The notes: a model not told the origin generated them from the letters alone. A DNA stretch of 64,000 nucleotides from Curtobacterium luteum (GCF_014646995.1 NZ_BMOI01000004.1:1-64000), one strand, 5' to 3'. Counted from the stretch's first letter, positions 17,069 to 26,046 are shown. Numbers and translations are program-made.

Positions 17069-19006
17069 TCAGCGCTGGCCGGCAGCGGCCGCAGCAGCCT
17101 CGGAGTCCGCCCGCAACCGCATCCGCTGCGCGTCGATGTCCACGAGCTGCCGCTGGATCTCCGCACGACGGTCGGCCTGCTCGTGCGGGTCGGCCCGCTG
17201 CAGCTGCCCGAGCAACGACGCCTTGCGTGCGAGCAGGTCGCGCTCGACGAGGGCGACGACGATGCTCCGGCAGTAGAGCGCGAGGTCTTCGTCGGTGCGG
17301 GCGGGGATCGGCGACAGCGCGAGCTCCTGCACGAGACCCCGGAGCGGCATCGGCACGTCGGTGAGCAGCCGGTCGAGCCAGTCCCCCGCGCCGATCGCGT
17401 CGACGTTCGCCACGACGGCGTCACGGACGACGGCGAGCATCGGCGCCGAGAACGTGGCCGCCGCTGCGAGGCCGAGCAGTGGCGCACCGACGTGCCCGGG
17501 CTGCTGCACCATCGCCATCACGGCGTCACGCTCCATGCGGGTGATCGGGTCGTTCGGCAGTGACCGGAGTCCGGCCACCGGCTCGTCCGCGGGGGCGACC
17601 AGCTCGCCACCGGGACCGGCCTGCGCGACCGGCACCGTGCCTCCAGACCGATCGTCCTGCGCCCCGCGCGCTCGCTGGCGAGCGTTCTCGACCGCGCGAC
17701 GGACCTCGGGGATGTCGAGGCCGAGCCAGCCGGCGAGCTCGCGCACGTAGCCCTGCGTGAGCGAACGGTCGCGGATGGTCGCGAGCACGGGCGCCGCGGC
17801 GCGGAGGGCACCGACACGGCCCTCGACCGTCTCGAGGTCGTGCCCGTCGAGGGTCCGGCGGATCATGAACTCGAACATCGGGCGCTTGTTCGTGACCAGG
17901 CGACGGATGGCGTCGTCGCCGCGCGCGAGCCGGAGGTCGCACGGGTCGAGGCCGTCGGGCGCCACCGCGACGAAGGTCTGGGCGGCGAACCGCTGCTCCT
18001 CGGCGAACGCCCGCGAGGCGGCACGCTGCCCCGCCTCGTCCGGGTCGAAGGTGAAGACGACCTCGCCGTTGGCGTTCGGGTCGGCGCCGCTGACGTCGCC
18101 GAGCATCGGCCGGAGCACCTTGATGTGGTCGACGCCGAACGAGGTGCCGCACGTGGCGACCGCGGTGGTCACGCCGGCGAGGTGGCACGCCATGACGTCC
18201 GTGTAGCCCTCGACGATGACGACCTGCTTCTGCTTCGAGATGTCGCGCCGGGCGAGGTCGATCCCGTAGAGCACCTGACTCTTGTGGTAGATCGGCGTCT
18301 CGGGGGTGTTGAGGTACTTCGGGCCCTTGTCGTCGTCGAGGAGCCGCCGCGCACCGAAGCCGATCGTCGCCCCGGTGACGTCGCGGATCGGCCACATCAG
18401 GCGTCCGCGGAAGCGGTCGTACGGCGAGCGGTCGCCCTGGCTCACGAGCCCGGCGCTCGTGAGCTCCTCGAGCGTGAAGCCGCGACCGCGCAGGTGGTCC
18501 TTGAGCGCGTCGTAGGACTTCGGAGCGAACCCGACGCCGAAGTGCTGAGCCGCCCCCGGGTCGAACCCGCGCTCCCCCAGGAACCGCCGCGCGGGGTCGG
18601 CCGCGGCGGTCGTCAGCTGCGCGGTGAAGAACTCGAGCGCGGCCTCGTTCGCCGCGATGAGCCGGGCACGCGTGTTGTAGTCGGTGCGGGGGCCGTCGCC
18701 CTCCTCGTAGTGGAGGGTGTACCCGATCTTCGCCGCCATGCGCTCGACGGCCTCGGCGAAGGTGGTGTGGTCCTGCGCCATGATGAAGCTGAAGACGTCG
18801 CCGTCCTCGCCGCACCCGAAGCAGTGGTAGCGGCCGACCTGAGGCCGGACGTGGAACGACGGAGAGCGCTCGTCGTGGAACGGGCAGAGACCCTTCATCG
18901 AGCCGACGCCCGCGTGCTTCAGCGTGACGTAGTCGCCGACGACGTCCGCGATGTTGACACGCGAGCGGACCTCGTCGATGTCGTTCCGCGCGATCCTGCC
19001 AGCCAC
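17069..19006 (-). CDS. dnaG: DNA primase
   Basis: Encodes 645 aa of bacterial primase, which makes RNA primers for DNA replication. The N-terminal CHC2 zinc-binding domain is intact (CPFHDERSPSF and YHCFGCGEDGDVF, residues 40-70). The catalytic core and TOPRIM region follow (VIVEGYTDVMACHLAGV near 285, FTFDPDEAGQRAA near 335), then the DnaB-binding C-terminal domain. The GTG start is preceded by TAGGAT at exactly 6 nt, so the mRNA is probably leaderless. dnaG is separated by 305 bp from dgt, its usual actinobacterial neighbour. Confidence 0.97.
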   Translation of the reverse strand: MAGRIARNDIDEVRSRVNIADVVGDYVTLKHAGVGSMKGLCPFHDERSPSFHVRPQVGRYHCFGCGEDGDVFSFIMAQDHTTFAEAVERMAAKIGYTLHYEEGDGPRTDYNTRARLIAANEAALEFFTAQLTTAAADPARRFLGERGFDPGAAQHFGVGFAPKSYDALKDHLRGRGFTLEELTSAGLVSQGDRSPYDRFRGRLMWPIRDVTGATIGFGARRLLDDDKGPKYLNTPETPIYHKSQVLYGIDLARRDISKQKQVVIVEGYTDVMACHLAGVTTAVATCGTSFGVDHIKVLRPMLGDVSGADPNANGEVVFTFDPDEAGQRAASRAFAEEQRFAAQTFVAVAPDGLDPCDLRLARGDDAIRRLVTNKRPMFEFMIRRTLDGHDLETVEGRVGALRAAAPVLATIRDRSLTQGYVRELAGWLGLDIPEVRRAVENARQRARGAQDDRSGGTVPVAQAGPGGELVAPADEPVAGLRSLPNDPITRMERDAVMAMVQQPGHVGAPLLGLAAAATFSAPMLAVVRDAVVANVDAIGAGDWLDRLLTDVPMPLRGLVQELALSPIPARTDEDLALYCRSIVVALVERDLLARKASLLGQLQRADPHEQADRRAEIQRQLVDIDAQRMRLRADSEAAAAAAGQR

Positions 19007-19012
19007 CCCTCG

Positions 19013-19018
19013 ATCCTA
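19013..19018 (-). promoter_or_regulatory. -10 box of dnaG (leaderless)
   Basis: TAGGAT on the minus strand, 6 nt before GTG 19006. Confidence 0.5.
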
Positions 19019-19246
19019 GTTCGTGCGACCGACCCCCGTTGGCCGTCGGTCCGTCTGTGAACGGGCCACCTGCCTGGAGGCGCGGTGCAGGACCGGCGCG
19101 CTCCGCACCCCCGGTGCGTGGTCGCGTCGTGATCGCGTCGTGGTTGCGTCGTGGCGGTCGCGGCGACTGCCGTGGGCCTTCGGTGCGAGGTTCCACACAT
19201 GGTGACCTCCCTTGCGCGTCGCACCGTGCGGGAATCCTCGCACCAA

Positions 19247-19303
19247 GCGCTGGCGCGCGCCAGCGCCGCGCGCCGACACCGAGCGCCAGCGCCGCGCGCC
19301 AGC
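19247..19303. repeat. nested GCGCTGGCGC palindromes between dgt and dnaG
   Basis: A perfect 20-bp palindrome GCGCTGGCGCGCGCCAGCGC (19247-19266) is followed by further GCGCCAGCGC units to about 19303. The rest of the 305-bp gap (19007-19311) holds a degenerate GGAGGCGCGGTGC element near 19076 and three GTCGTG-type short repeats near 19130, but no gene. Confidence 0.75.
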
Positions 19304-19311
19304 GCACGACG

Positions 19312-20601
19312 TCACACCGGGATGTGCGTCCGCTCCTGCTCCCCCACGACGAGCCGCCGGTGCCACGCGAGCGCCCCCTGGTCGGTCAGGCTCGCCACCT
19401 GGTCGACGACCGCCCGCAGCCGCCCGGCATCGTCGGCCGCCGCACGCCAGTCCGCCGCGAACCCCGGCTCGAGGTCGGCGCTGCCGGTGGCCGCGAGCGC
19501 GTCGAGCAGCTCGGTCAGCACCCGTCGCTGCTCCTCGTACACCGGCTGCCGGTCGCCGTGGGTCATCACGAACGCCGCCACGATCCCCTTGAGCACGGCG
19601 ATCTCGCCGATGATCTCCGGGGGCGTCACCACCGACGCTGCGAACCGGACGAGGGAGCCGGACGCGTAGGACTCGCGCGTCGCGGCGGTCGCCGTCCGCG
19701 CGAACCGGCCGATGAGCTGCGAGGTCAGGTTCTTCAGGCGCGCGAGGTCACGCCGGGAGCCGTCGTAGGAGGTCATCCAGAGCGGCAGCGCGCGGAGCCG
19801 GTCGAACGCCTCGAGCAGTTCCTCGCGGCTGAGGTCGTCCCCCACCCAGGCGTGCATGGCCGTCACGATGTCGTTCTCGCCGACCCGGTCCCCGAGCGCC
19901 GCGACGTCGATGAAGCCCGCGACGACGGCGTCCTCGAAGTCGTGCACCGAGTACGCGATGTCGTCGGAGAGGTCCATGACCTGGGCCTCGATGCAGCGCT
20001 GACGACGGGGAGCGCCGGCCCGGAGCCACTCGAACGCTGCGTGGTCGTCGTCGTAGAACCCGAACTTCGTCCGGCCCGACGACGCTTCCGACACGCCCTG
20101 GGAGGCGGGCCACGGGTACTTGCAGCTCGCGTCCAACGACGCCCGGGTCAGGTTCAACCCGTACGCGCGGTCGGCGTCCGGCCCCGACCCGTACACCTTC
20201 GGCTCGAGCCGGGTCAGGAGTCGCAGCGTCTGCGCGTTCCCCTCGAACCCGCCGATGCCCGTGGCCCAGGCGTTGACCGCCGTCTCGCCGTTGTGTCCGA
20301 AGGGCGGGTGACCGATGTCGTGCGCGAGGCAGGCGGTGTCGACCACGTCGGGGTCGAGCCCGAGCGAGTCCGCGAGTTCCCGGCCGACCTGCGCGACCTC
20401 GAGCGAGTGGGTCAGCCGGTTGCGGGCGAAGTCGAGCCCCGTCGTGGGGCTGAGCACCTGGGTCTTGGCGGCCAGACGCCGGAGCGCGCTGGAGTGCAGG
20501 AGCCGGGCGCGGTCACGGGCGAAGTCGGAGCGACGGTTCGAGTGCTGCTCGGGGAGCCAGCGCTCGGCGTCGGCCGGACCGTACGAGGCGGTGGCGCTCA
20601 T
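19312..20601 (-). CDS. dgt: deoxyguanosinetriphosphate triphosphohydrolase-like protein
   Basis: Encodes 429 aa of the HD-domain dNTP triphosphohydrolase family, which splits dNTPs into nucleoside and tripolyphosphate. The metal site is visible as RNRLTHSLEVAQVGRELA followed by ACLAHDIGHPPFGHNGE, and a later D in DLSDDIAYSVHDFEDAV completes it. The length fits the actinobacterial type 2 branch. The ATG overlaps the dus stop (ATGA), so dus and dgt are co-translated. The order dus-dgt-dnaG is conserved in the phylum. Confidence 0.92.
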   Translation of the reverse strand: MSATASYGPADAERWLPEQHSNRRSDFARDRARLLHSSALRRLAAKTQVLSPTTGLDFARNRLTHSLEVAQVGRELADSLGLDPDVVDTACLAHDIGHPPFGHNGETAVNAWATGIGGFEGNAQTLRLLTRLEPKVYGSGPDADRAYGLNLTRASLDASCKYPWPASQGVSEASSGRTKFGFYDDDHAAFEWLRAGAPRRQRCIEAQVMDLSDDIAYSVHDFEDAVVAGFIDVAALGDRVGENDIVTAMHAWVGDDLSREELLEAFDRLRALPLWMTSYDGSRRDLARLKNLTSQLIGRFARTATAATRESYASGSLVRFAASVVTPPEIIGEIAVLKGIVAAFVMTHGDRQPVYEEQRRVLTELLDALAATGSADLEPGFAADWRAAADDAGRLRAVVDQVASLTDQGALAWHRRLVVGEQERTHIPV

Positions 20602-21752
20602 CCGCCGCTGTGGTGGAGCTCGGCGGCCGCGAGGACCTTCCGGAACTCGGCGTCGACGTCGCGCGACTCGAGCCACCGGTCCGGCAGTGCGGTGCGCTTC
20701 GGGTGCCCGGCACGCCCGCGGGGGCCCTCGACGTCGGCGCCCGGGTACGGCGCCGTCCAGTCGAGCCTGCCGAGCAGGTCGTCGATCTCCTGCAGGCTCG
20801 AGGCCATCGCGAGGCCGGACCGGACGTCACCGCCGATCGGGTACCCCTTGAAGTACCACGCCACGTGCTTGCGGACGTCGCGGCAGCCGTGGTCTTCCGA
20901 GCCGAAGAACTCGACGAGGAGTTCGGCGTGCCGACGGAACGCGACCGCGACCTCGCCGAGCGTCGGCATCGCACGGACGTCCTCGCCGCGGAACGCCGCC
21001 GCGAGGTCGCCGAACAGCCACGGGCGACCGAGGCAGCCACGTCCGACGACGACGCCGTCGCAGCCGGTCTCGTCGACCATGCGCAGGGCGTCGGCGGCGG
21101 ACCAGATGTCGCCGTTGCCGAGCACGGGGATGTCGGTGATCGTCTCCTTGAGGGTGGCGATCGCGGACCAGTCGGCGTGCCCGGAGTAGTGCTCGTTCGC
21201 CGTGCGGGCGTGCAGCGAGATCGCGGCGACGCCGGCGTCCCGCGCGATGCGGGCGGCGTCGAGGTAGGTGAGGTGGTCGGCGTCGATGCCCTTGCGCATC
21301 TTCACCGTGACGGGGACGTCCCCGGCCGCCGTGACGGTCTTCTCGACGAGGTCCTTGAAGAGGTCGAGCTTCCACGGCAGCGCGGCCCCGCCGCCCTTGC
21401 GGGTGACCTTCGGGACCGGGCAGCCGAAGTTCAGGTCGATGTGGTCGGCTCGGTCTTCGCCCACGAGGATCGTCGCGGCCTCGGCCACGGTGTTCGGCTC
21501 GACGCCGTACAGCTGGATCGAGCGCGGCGTCTCGGACTCGTGGTGCTGGATGAGCTGCATCGACACCGGGGTCCGCTCGACCAGCGCCCGGGACGTGATC
21601 ATCTCGCACACGTACAGGCCGGCGCCGTACTCGCGGCAGAGCCGGCGGTACGCCATGTTCGTGATGCCCGCCATCGGCGCGAGCACGACCGGCGCCTCGA
21701 CCTCGATCGGGCCGATGCGCAAACCCTTCGGAGGCGCTTGTGTGATCGTCAT
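20598..21752 (-). CDS. dusB: tRNA-dihydrouridine synthase (DusB-like)
   Basis: Encodes 384 aa. An FMN-binding TIM barrel shows the start signature VVLAPMAGITNMAYR, the catalytic cysteine in LNFGCPVPKV, then VKMRKGI, SLHART, GNGDIWS and the phosphate-binding GRGCLGRPW. The C-terminal helical tRNA-binding domain follows (RKHVAWYFKGYP). It reduces uridines in tRNA D-loops using NADPH. I chose ATG 21752 because GGGAG lies 5-9 nt upstream; an in-frame GTG at 21779 would add nine residues. The start is close to the divergent ybaK-type gene. Confidence 0.93.
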   Translation of the reverse strand: MTITQAPPKGLRIGPIEVEAPVVLAPMAGITNMAYRRLCREYGAGLYVCEMITSRALVERTPVSMQLIQHHESETPRSIQLYGVEPNTVAEAATILVGEDRADHIDLNFGCPVPKVTRKGGGAALPWKLDLFKDLVEKTVTAAGDVPVTVKMRKGIDADHLTYLDAARIARDAGVAAISLHARTANEHYSGHADWSAIATLKETITDIPVLGNGDIWSAADALRMVDETGCDGVVVGRGCLGRPWLFGDLAAAFRGEDVRAMPTLGEVAVAFRRHAELLVEFFGSEDHGCRDVRKHVAWYFKGYPIGGDVRSGLAMASSLQEIDDLLGRLDWTAPYPGADVEGPRGRAGHPKRTALPDRWLESRDVDAEFRKVLAAAELHHSGG

Positions 21753-21786
21753 ACGGCTCCCATCCTCCCACGTCGTCACGCGCCGG

Positions 21787-21792
21787 TAGCGT
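21787..21792 (+). promoter_or_regulatory. -10 box of ybaK-like gene (leaderless)
   Basis: TAGCGT lies 7 nt before the ATG at 21800. Confidence 0.45.
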
Positions 21793-21799
21793 TCTCCAC

Positions 21800-22285
21800 A
21801 TGACCGACACCGGGATCGCCCGCTTCGACGCCGACGCCGCCGCCCGAGACCTGCGGGTGGAGGTGGTCGAACGGCCGGCCGCGGACTCGCTCGCGGATGC
21901 CGCCGCGCTCCTGGGCATCCAGCCCGGTGACATCGTCAAGACCCTGGTCGTGAAGCGCCACGACGGCGGGTTCGTGCTCGCGCTCGTCCCGGGCGGCCGG
22001 AGCATCGCGTGGAAGAAGCTCCGCGCGGTCGTCGGCGTCAACAAGCTCTCGATGCCGGACGCGGCCACGGCGCTCGAGGCGTCCGGCTACGAGCGCGGCA
22101 CGATCACCCCCATCGGCGCGACCGGCGACCTGCCCGTGTACGCCGACGAGCGGATCCTCGGCCGCCGCATCGCACTGGGCGCCGGGCGCCACGGCGCGAG
22201 CGCGTTCGTCGAGGCGGACGACCTCGTCGCGGCCTACCGTGCGACGGTCGCCGACATCACCGACGAGGAGCCGACCCGCGACTGA
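21800..22285 (+). CDS. YbaK/EbsC family aminoacyl-tRNA deacylase
   Basis: Encodes 161 aa with the YbaK/ProX fold. An N-terminal segment is followed by QPGDIVKTLVVK, where the lysine aligns with the essential Lys of Cys-tRNA(Pro) and related deacylases. The glycine-rich SMPDAATALEASGYERGTITPIG region follows, then VYADERILGRRIALGAG near the end. These proteins edit mischarged tRNA in trans; which tRNA is not readable here. A single plus-strand gene, apparently leaderless, facing the small dsbA-coupled gene tail to tail. Confidence 0.88.
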   Translation: MTDTGIARFDADAAARDLRVEVVERPAADSLADAAALLGIQPGDIVKTLVVKRHDGGFVLALVPGGRSIAWKKLRAVVGVNKLSMPDAATALEASGYERGTITPIGATGDLPVYADERILGRRIALGAGRHGASAFVEADDLVAAYRATVADITDEEPTRD

Positions 22286-22304
22286 TCGTCAGCAGCTGAC
22301 GATC
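22284..22304. terminator. palindromic hairpin at the ybaK-like stop
   Basis: GATCGTCAGC A GCTGACGATC begins inside the TGA stop codon. As RNA it would give an 8-bp stem with a 5-nt loop on either strand and could serve both convergent genes. No U-tract. Confidence 0.5.
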
Positions 22305-22340
22305 GATCGCCGCCGGTCGGTCACGGTCGGTCGCCGTCGA

Positions 22341-22553
22341 TCAGTCCGGGACTTCCGTCCAGACGCCCTCGGCGCCGGGCACGGTCGCACCGGGGACGAA
22401 GCAGGCGTCGCCTTCGCAGACGGGCGCACCTCCCGGGGTGACGAGGCTGAGCAGCGCCGGGCGCGGCTCCCCCGTCAGCGCGTCGGGCACCGACACCGGC
22501 GGTGCGGCCTGGAGTCGCGGCTCGACCGCACCCGTCGGCTGCAGCGCCGTCAT
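22341..22553 (-). CDS. small hypothetical protein coupled to dsbA-like gene
   Basis: Encodes 70 aa that I cannot assign to a family. It has no signal peptide or membrane helix. The central part reads RPALLSLVTPGGAPVCEGD, then ACFVPG, with two cysteines in a CX4C spacing, and it ends EGVWTEVPD. The ATG overlaps the stop of the DsbA/FrnE-type gene as ATGA, which supports it being a real translated gene. A thiol-linked role with its neighbour is possible but is only inference. Confidence 0.6.
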   Translation of the reverse strand: MTALQPTGAVEPRLQAAPPVSVPDALTGEPRPALLSLVTPGGAPVCEGDACFVPGATVPGAEGVWTEVPD

Positions 22554-23305
22554 CGGGTCGCCTCGGCATCCGCGTGCGCGTCGTCCGCTGCACGCTGAGC
22601 CGCCTCGGCGAGCTCCTCGGGCGTGGTCGCACGGAGCTGCACGACCTGCTGCAGCACCTGCGCGAACGTCGCCGGGTCCTGTGCCCCGGAGACGCCGTAC
22701 TTGCCGTCGATGACGAAGAACGGCACACCGTTGATGCCGAACGCCTCCGCCTGAGCCTGGTCGGCGCGGACGGCGGCGAGCTGGGCGTCGTCACGGAGGG
22801 TGGCGAGCACCTCGTCGCGATCCAGTCCGACCGACGCCCCGAGGTCGGCCAGCGACTCGTCCTGCCCGACGTGCTCCCCGCGCTCGAAGTACGCGGCGAA
22901 CAGGCGCTCGACCATCTCGAGCTGCTTGCCGTGCTGCTTGGCGAGGTGGATGACCTGGTGTGCCTTCACGGTGTTCGTGTGGCGGAGGGCGTCGTAGTCG
23001 TAGCGCAGCCCGACGGTGGCGGCGATGCCGGCGACCTGGTCGATCATCTGCTGGGCCTGTTCGACCGGGAGCCCCTTGTGCCCGGAGAGGAACTCGGCCT
23101 CGGTGCCCTCGAAGTCGACGGGCGTGTCCGGGCTCAGCTCGAAGGAGTGGTACTCGACCTCGACCGGGCGGGCGTCGGGGCCGGCGCCGAACACGGCCAC
23201 TCCCGCCTCGAACTTGCGCTTGCCGATGTAGCACCAGGGGCATGCGATGTCCGACCAGACATCGACCTTCACGGAGTCGTTCACGCAGACGACAACGCGC
23301 GGCAT
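22550..23305 (-). CDS. DsbA family (FrnE-like) oxidoreductase
   Basis: Encodes 251 aa of a cytoplasmic DsbA-fold protein. The thioredoxin-type motif is VDVWSDIACPWCYIGKRKFE (CPWC near residue 23), followed by the inserted helical domain and a late GINGVPFFVIDGKYGVSGAQ with the cis-proline. FrnE-like proteins act as thiol oxidoreductases, in some species in oxidative or radiation stress. No signal peptide. The ATG at 23305 is the longest start; GTG 23284 is an alternative and neither has a convincing SD. It lies downstream of glyS and a long inverted repeat. Confidence 0.88.
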   Translation of the reverse strand: MPRVVVCVNDSVKVDVWSDIACPWCYIGKRKFEAGVAVFGAGPDARPVEVEYHSFELSPDTPVDFEGTEAEFLSGHKGLPVEQAQQMIDQVAGIAATVGLRYDYDALRHTNTVKAHQVIHLAKQHGKQLEMVERLFAAYFERGEHVGQDESLADLGASVGLDRDEVLATLRDDAQLAAVRADQAQAEAFGINGVPFFVIDGKYGVSGAQDPATFAQVLQQVVQLRATTPEELAEAAQRAADDAHADAEATR

Positions 23306-23321
23306 GCGTGCTCATTCCCGC

Positions 23322-23383
23322 CGCACAACCAAAATCACCTCGCGCCGCGGGATCGCGTGGTTCGAGGTGACTTTGGTTGTGCG
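23322..23383. repeat. long inverted repeat between glyS and dsbA-like gene
   Basis: Two 21-bp arms (23322-23342 and 23363-23383) are complementary with one mismatch, CGCACAACCAAA.TCACCTCG, around a 20-bp spacer. The arms are clearly less GC-rich than the surroundings. It lies 50 nt past the glyS stop, where it could end transcription. The arm sequence looks more like a mobile inverted-repeat element than an ordinary terminator. Confidence 0.75.
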
Positions 23384-23432
23384 AAGCGCATCCGCGCCAC
23401 GCCGGCCTGCGCCGCGTCGCGCCGCGTCGCGC

Positions 23433-24818
23433 CTAGGCGCCGAGGAGCCGCTGCGCGAGGTACCCCTGCAGCTGGTCGAGCGAGACGCGCTCCTGGCCCA
23501 TGGTGTCGCGCTCGCGGACCGTGACGGCCTTGTCGTCGAGCGTGTCGAAGTCGACGGTGATGCAGAACGGCGTGCCGATCTCGTCGTGGCGACGGTAGCG
23601 ACGGCCGATCGCGCCTGCGTCGTCGAAGTCGACGTTCCAGTGCTTCCGGAGGTCGTCGGCGAGCCCCCGTGCGACCGGCGAGAGCTGCTCGTTGCGCGAC
23701 AGCGGCAGGACCGCGGCCTTGACCGGAGCGAGGCGCGGGTCGAGGCGGAGGACGGTGCGCTTGTCGACGCCGCCCTTCGCGTTCGGGGCCTCGTCCTCGT
23801 GGTAGGCGTCGATGAGGAACGCCATGAGGGCACGGGTGAGGCCGAACGAGGGCTCGATGACGTAGGGGACGTACTTCTCGTTCGCCGCCTGGTCGAAGTA
23901 CCGGAGGTCCTTGCCGGACGCCTCGATGTGGTTCTTGAGGTCGAAGTCGGTGCGGTTCGCGACGCCCATGAGCTCGCCCCACTCAGAGCCCTGGAACCCG
24001 AACCGGTACTCGATGTCGGCGGTCGCGTCGGAGTAGTGCGCCCGCTCGCCGTCCGGCACGTCGAAGCGCCGGAGGTTCTCGGGGTCGATGCCGAGGTCGG
24101 TGTAGAACGCGACCGAGTCGGCGATCCACTGCTCGTAGTGGGTCTCGGCGTCGGCCGGCGGCACGAAGTACTCGATCTCCATCTGCTCGAACTCGCGCGT
24201 GCGGAAGATGAAGTTGCCGGGCGTGATCTCGTTGCGGAACGCCTTGCCGACCTGTCCGATGCCGAACGGGGGCTTCTGCCGGCTCGTCGTGACGACCTGC
24301 GCGAAGTCGACGAAGATGCCCTGCGCGGTCTCGGGGCGGAGGAAGTTCAGACCCTCCTCGGACTCGACCGGGCCGAGGTACGTCTTGAGCATGCCGGAGA
24401 ACTCGCGCGGCTCGGTCCACTCACCGCGGGTGCCGCAGTTCGGGCAGGCGATCTCGGCCATGCCGCCCTCGGGCTTCCGGCCCTTCTTCGACTCGAACGC
24501 CTCGAGCAGGTGGTCCTCACGGAAGCGGTGGTGGCAGTGCAGGCACTCGACGAGCGGGTCCGTGAAGGTCGCGACGTGGCCCGAGGCCTCCCACACCTTG
24601 CGGGGCAGGATGACGGCGGAGTCGAGGCCGACCATGTCGCCGCGGCCACGGACGAACCGCTGCCACCACTGGCGCTTGATGTTCTCCTTGAGCTCGACGC
24701 CGAGGGGCCCGTAGTCCCACGCGGAGCGGGATCCGCCGTAGATCTCCCCCGACTGGAAGACGAAGCCACGGCCCTTGGCCAGGGCGATGACGCTGTCGAG
24801 ACGGGAGGACTGTGCCAA
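23433..24818 (-). CDS. glyS: glycyl-tRNA synthetase (alpha2 type)
   Basis: Encodes 461 aa of class II GlyRS of the homodimeric, eukaryote-like type. Motif 1 lies around [22 protein letters not shown] zinc-ribbon-like insertion has CLHCHHRF and CPNCGTRG. Motif 2 is [21 protein letters not shown], here split as FRNEITP and [10 protein letters not shown], and motif 3 lies in [13 protein letters not shown]. The anticodon-binding domain closes the protein ([20 protein letters not shown]). The start codon is TTG with GGAG 8 nt upstream. It charges tRNA-Gly. Confidence 0.96.
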   Translation of the reverse strand: MAQSSRLDSVIALAKGRGFVFQSGEIYGGSRSAWDYGPLGVELKENIKRQWWQRFVRGRGDMVGLDSAVILPRKVWEASGHVATFTDPLVECLHCHHRFREDHLLEAFESKKGRKPEGGMAEIACPNCGTRGEWTEPREFSGMLKTYLGPVESEEGLNFLRPETAQGIFVDFAQVVTTSRQKPPFGIGQVGKAFRNEITPGNFIFRTREFEQMEIEYFVPPADAETHYEQWIADSVAFYTDLGIDPENLRRFDVPDGERAHYSDATADIEYRFGFQGSEWGELMGVANRTDFDLKNHIEASGKDLRYFDQAANEKYVPYVIEPSFGLTRALMAFLIDAYHEDEAPNAKGGVDKRTVLRLDPRLAPVKAAVLPLSRNEQLSPVARGLADDLRKHWNVDFDDAGAIGRRYRRHDEIGTPFCITVDFDTLDDKAVTVRERDTMGQERVSLDQLQGYLAQRLLGA

Positions 24819-24932
24819 GAGGGACTCCAGGGATCGCCGGACTGGGTGCCCGGTGCGGGAAGGTACCGGGCAAGCGTACCGGCCTCGCGGCCGTCGGCGG
24901 ACGGGAGGCGCGGCACCTGTGGACGGGTCGTC

Positions 24933-25982
24933 TCACCCCACAGGTCTGAAGCCGGACAGTCCCCCGAGGACGTCGACCACGCGCGTCACGTCCGCGTCGT
25001 CGTTCCAGAGGTGGAACGCCAGGCGGAGCCGCCCGGCCCGGCCGCTCGCCGTGAGGCCGGCGTCGGTGAGCGCGCGGAGCGCCGAGCCGTCGGCGTCCGG
25101 GAAGGTCGTGATCGCCTGACCGCTCCGGGGCGACCCGAGCGCGTCCGCGAGCCGGTCCGTGAGGCCGGTGGCGTGCCTCCAGGCCGATGCCGCATCGACG
25201 GCGGCGAGGTGCCGCAGGGCGGCGACCGCCCCGGGCCAGGCCTGCCACGCCGGTGAGACGTCGAACCGGCGCGCGTCGGCGGCGAGGCGCATGTCCGGGC
25301 CGTAGCAGGACGACCACAGGTCCTCGCCCGCGTACCAGCCGGCCTGCACGGGTCGGAGCCGGGCGAGCGCCTCGTCCGAGAAGGTCGCGAACGCGACGCC
25401 ACGCGGTGCGCACAGCCACTTGTAGGCGTGCGTGACGGTCACGTCGACGGGCGCGGCGGACACCGGGAGCACCCCGGCCGCCTGCGTGAGGTCGCACAGG
25501 GTGAGGGCCCCCGCAGCGCGCGCCGCCGCGACGACCGGCTCCGGTTCGGTCACCTCGCCGCTCGATGACTGGACCGCGGACCACGCGACCATCGCGGCGC
25601 CCGGGCGCACTTCCTCGGCCAGCCGGTCGAGCGGGACACTCCGGACGTGCACCCCGCGATGCGCCTGCGCGAGGAACGGGAAGACCACGGAGCTGAAGTC
25701 GCCGTCGGGGACCACGACCTCGGCACCGTCGGGCAGGGCGGCCGCCGCGACCGCGACCATCGCGGAGGTCTGGGAGCCGGTGGCCACGCGTGCCGGGTCG
25801 ACGCCGACGATGCGGGCGAAGAGCGAACGGCCCTCCTCCACGAGCGCGCCGTACGCGAGCGGCGTGGACGCGCCGTGCTCCCACTCGGCCAGGTCGGCGC
25901 GCATCGCAGCGAGGGTCCCGTGGGTCGGGAGCCCGGCCGTGCACGCCGCGAGGTAGCCCGAGCCGTCGACGAAGGAGTCCAT
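24933..25982 (-). CDS. PLP-dependent aminotransferase, class V fold
   Basis: Encodes 349 aa resembling cysteine desulfurase/kynureninase-type enzymes. The PLP pocket is visible as LTLCDLTQAAGVLPV (Asp that holds the pyridine nitrogen) and VTHAYKWLCAPRG (Schiff-base Lys). The N-terminus reads YLAACTAGLPTHGT, as in the Egt/CsdA-like branch, but no catalytic Cys loop of desulfurases is evident, so its substrate is unknown. It diverges from a LysR regulator, the usual arrangement for a controlled gene. The start codon lies inside a 30-bp palindrome. Confidence 0.8.
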   Translation of the reverse strand: MDSFVDGSGYLAACTAGLPTHGTLAAMRADLAEWEHGASTPLAYGALVEEGRSLFARIVGVDPARVATGSQTSAMVAVAAAALPDGAEVVVPDGDFSSVVFPFLAQAHRGVHVRSVPLDRLAEEVRPGAAMVAWSAVQSSSGEVTEPEPVVAAARAAGALTLCDLTQAAGVLPVSAAPVDVTVTHAYKWLCAPRGVAFATFSDEALARLRPVQAGWYAGEDLWSSCYGPDMRLAADARRFDVSPAWQAWPGAVAALRHLAAVDAASAWRHATGLTDRLADALGSPRSGQAITTFPDADGSALRALTDAGLTASGRAGRLRLAFHLWNDDADVTRVVDVLGGLSGFRPVG

Positions 25983-26010
25983 GCCTCCACCGTGGCCGTG
26001 GTGGAGGCAT
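25981..26010. promoter_or_regulatory. palindrome at divergent aminotransferase/LysR start, candidate LysR operator
   Basis: ATGCCTCCACC and GGTGGAGGCAT are perfect 11-bp arms separated by 8 bp. The site covers the aminotransferase start codon and lies 31 bp before the LysR -10 box. Position and symmetry fit an autoregulatory LysR-type operator (T-N11-A core within the arms). Confidence 0.55.
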
Positions 26011-26040
26011 CACACCAGAGCAGGCTTCTTCGATCCCCCA

Positions 26041-26046
26041 TAACAT
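26041..26046 (+). promoter_or_regulatory. -10 box of LysR gene (leaderless)
   Basis: TAACAT lies 6 nt before GTG 26053. Confidence 0.5.

Noticed and set aside
19151-19669. Plus-strand frames between dnaG and dgt
   Set aside because: They run into dgt antisense and have no recognisable domain or ribosome-binding site.
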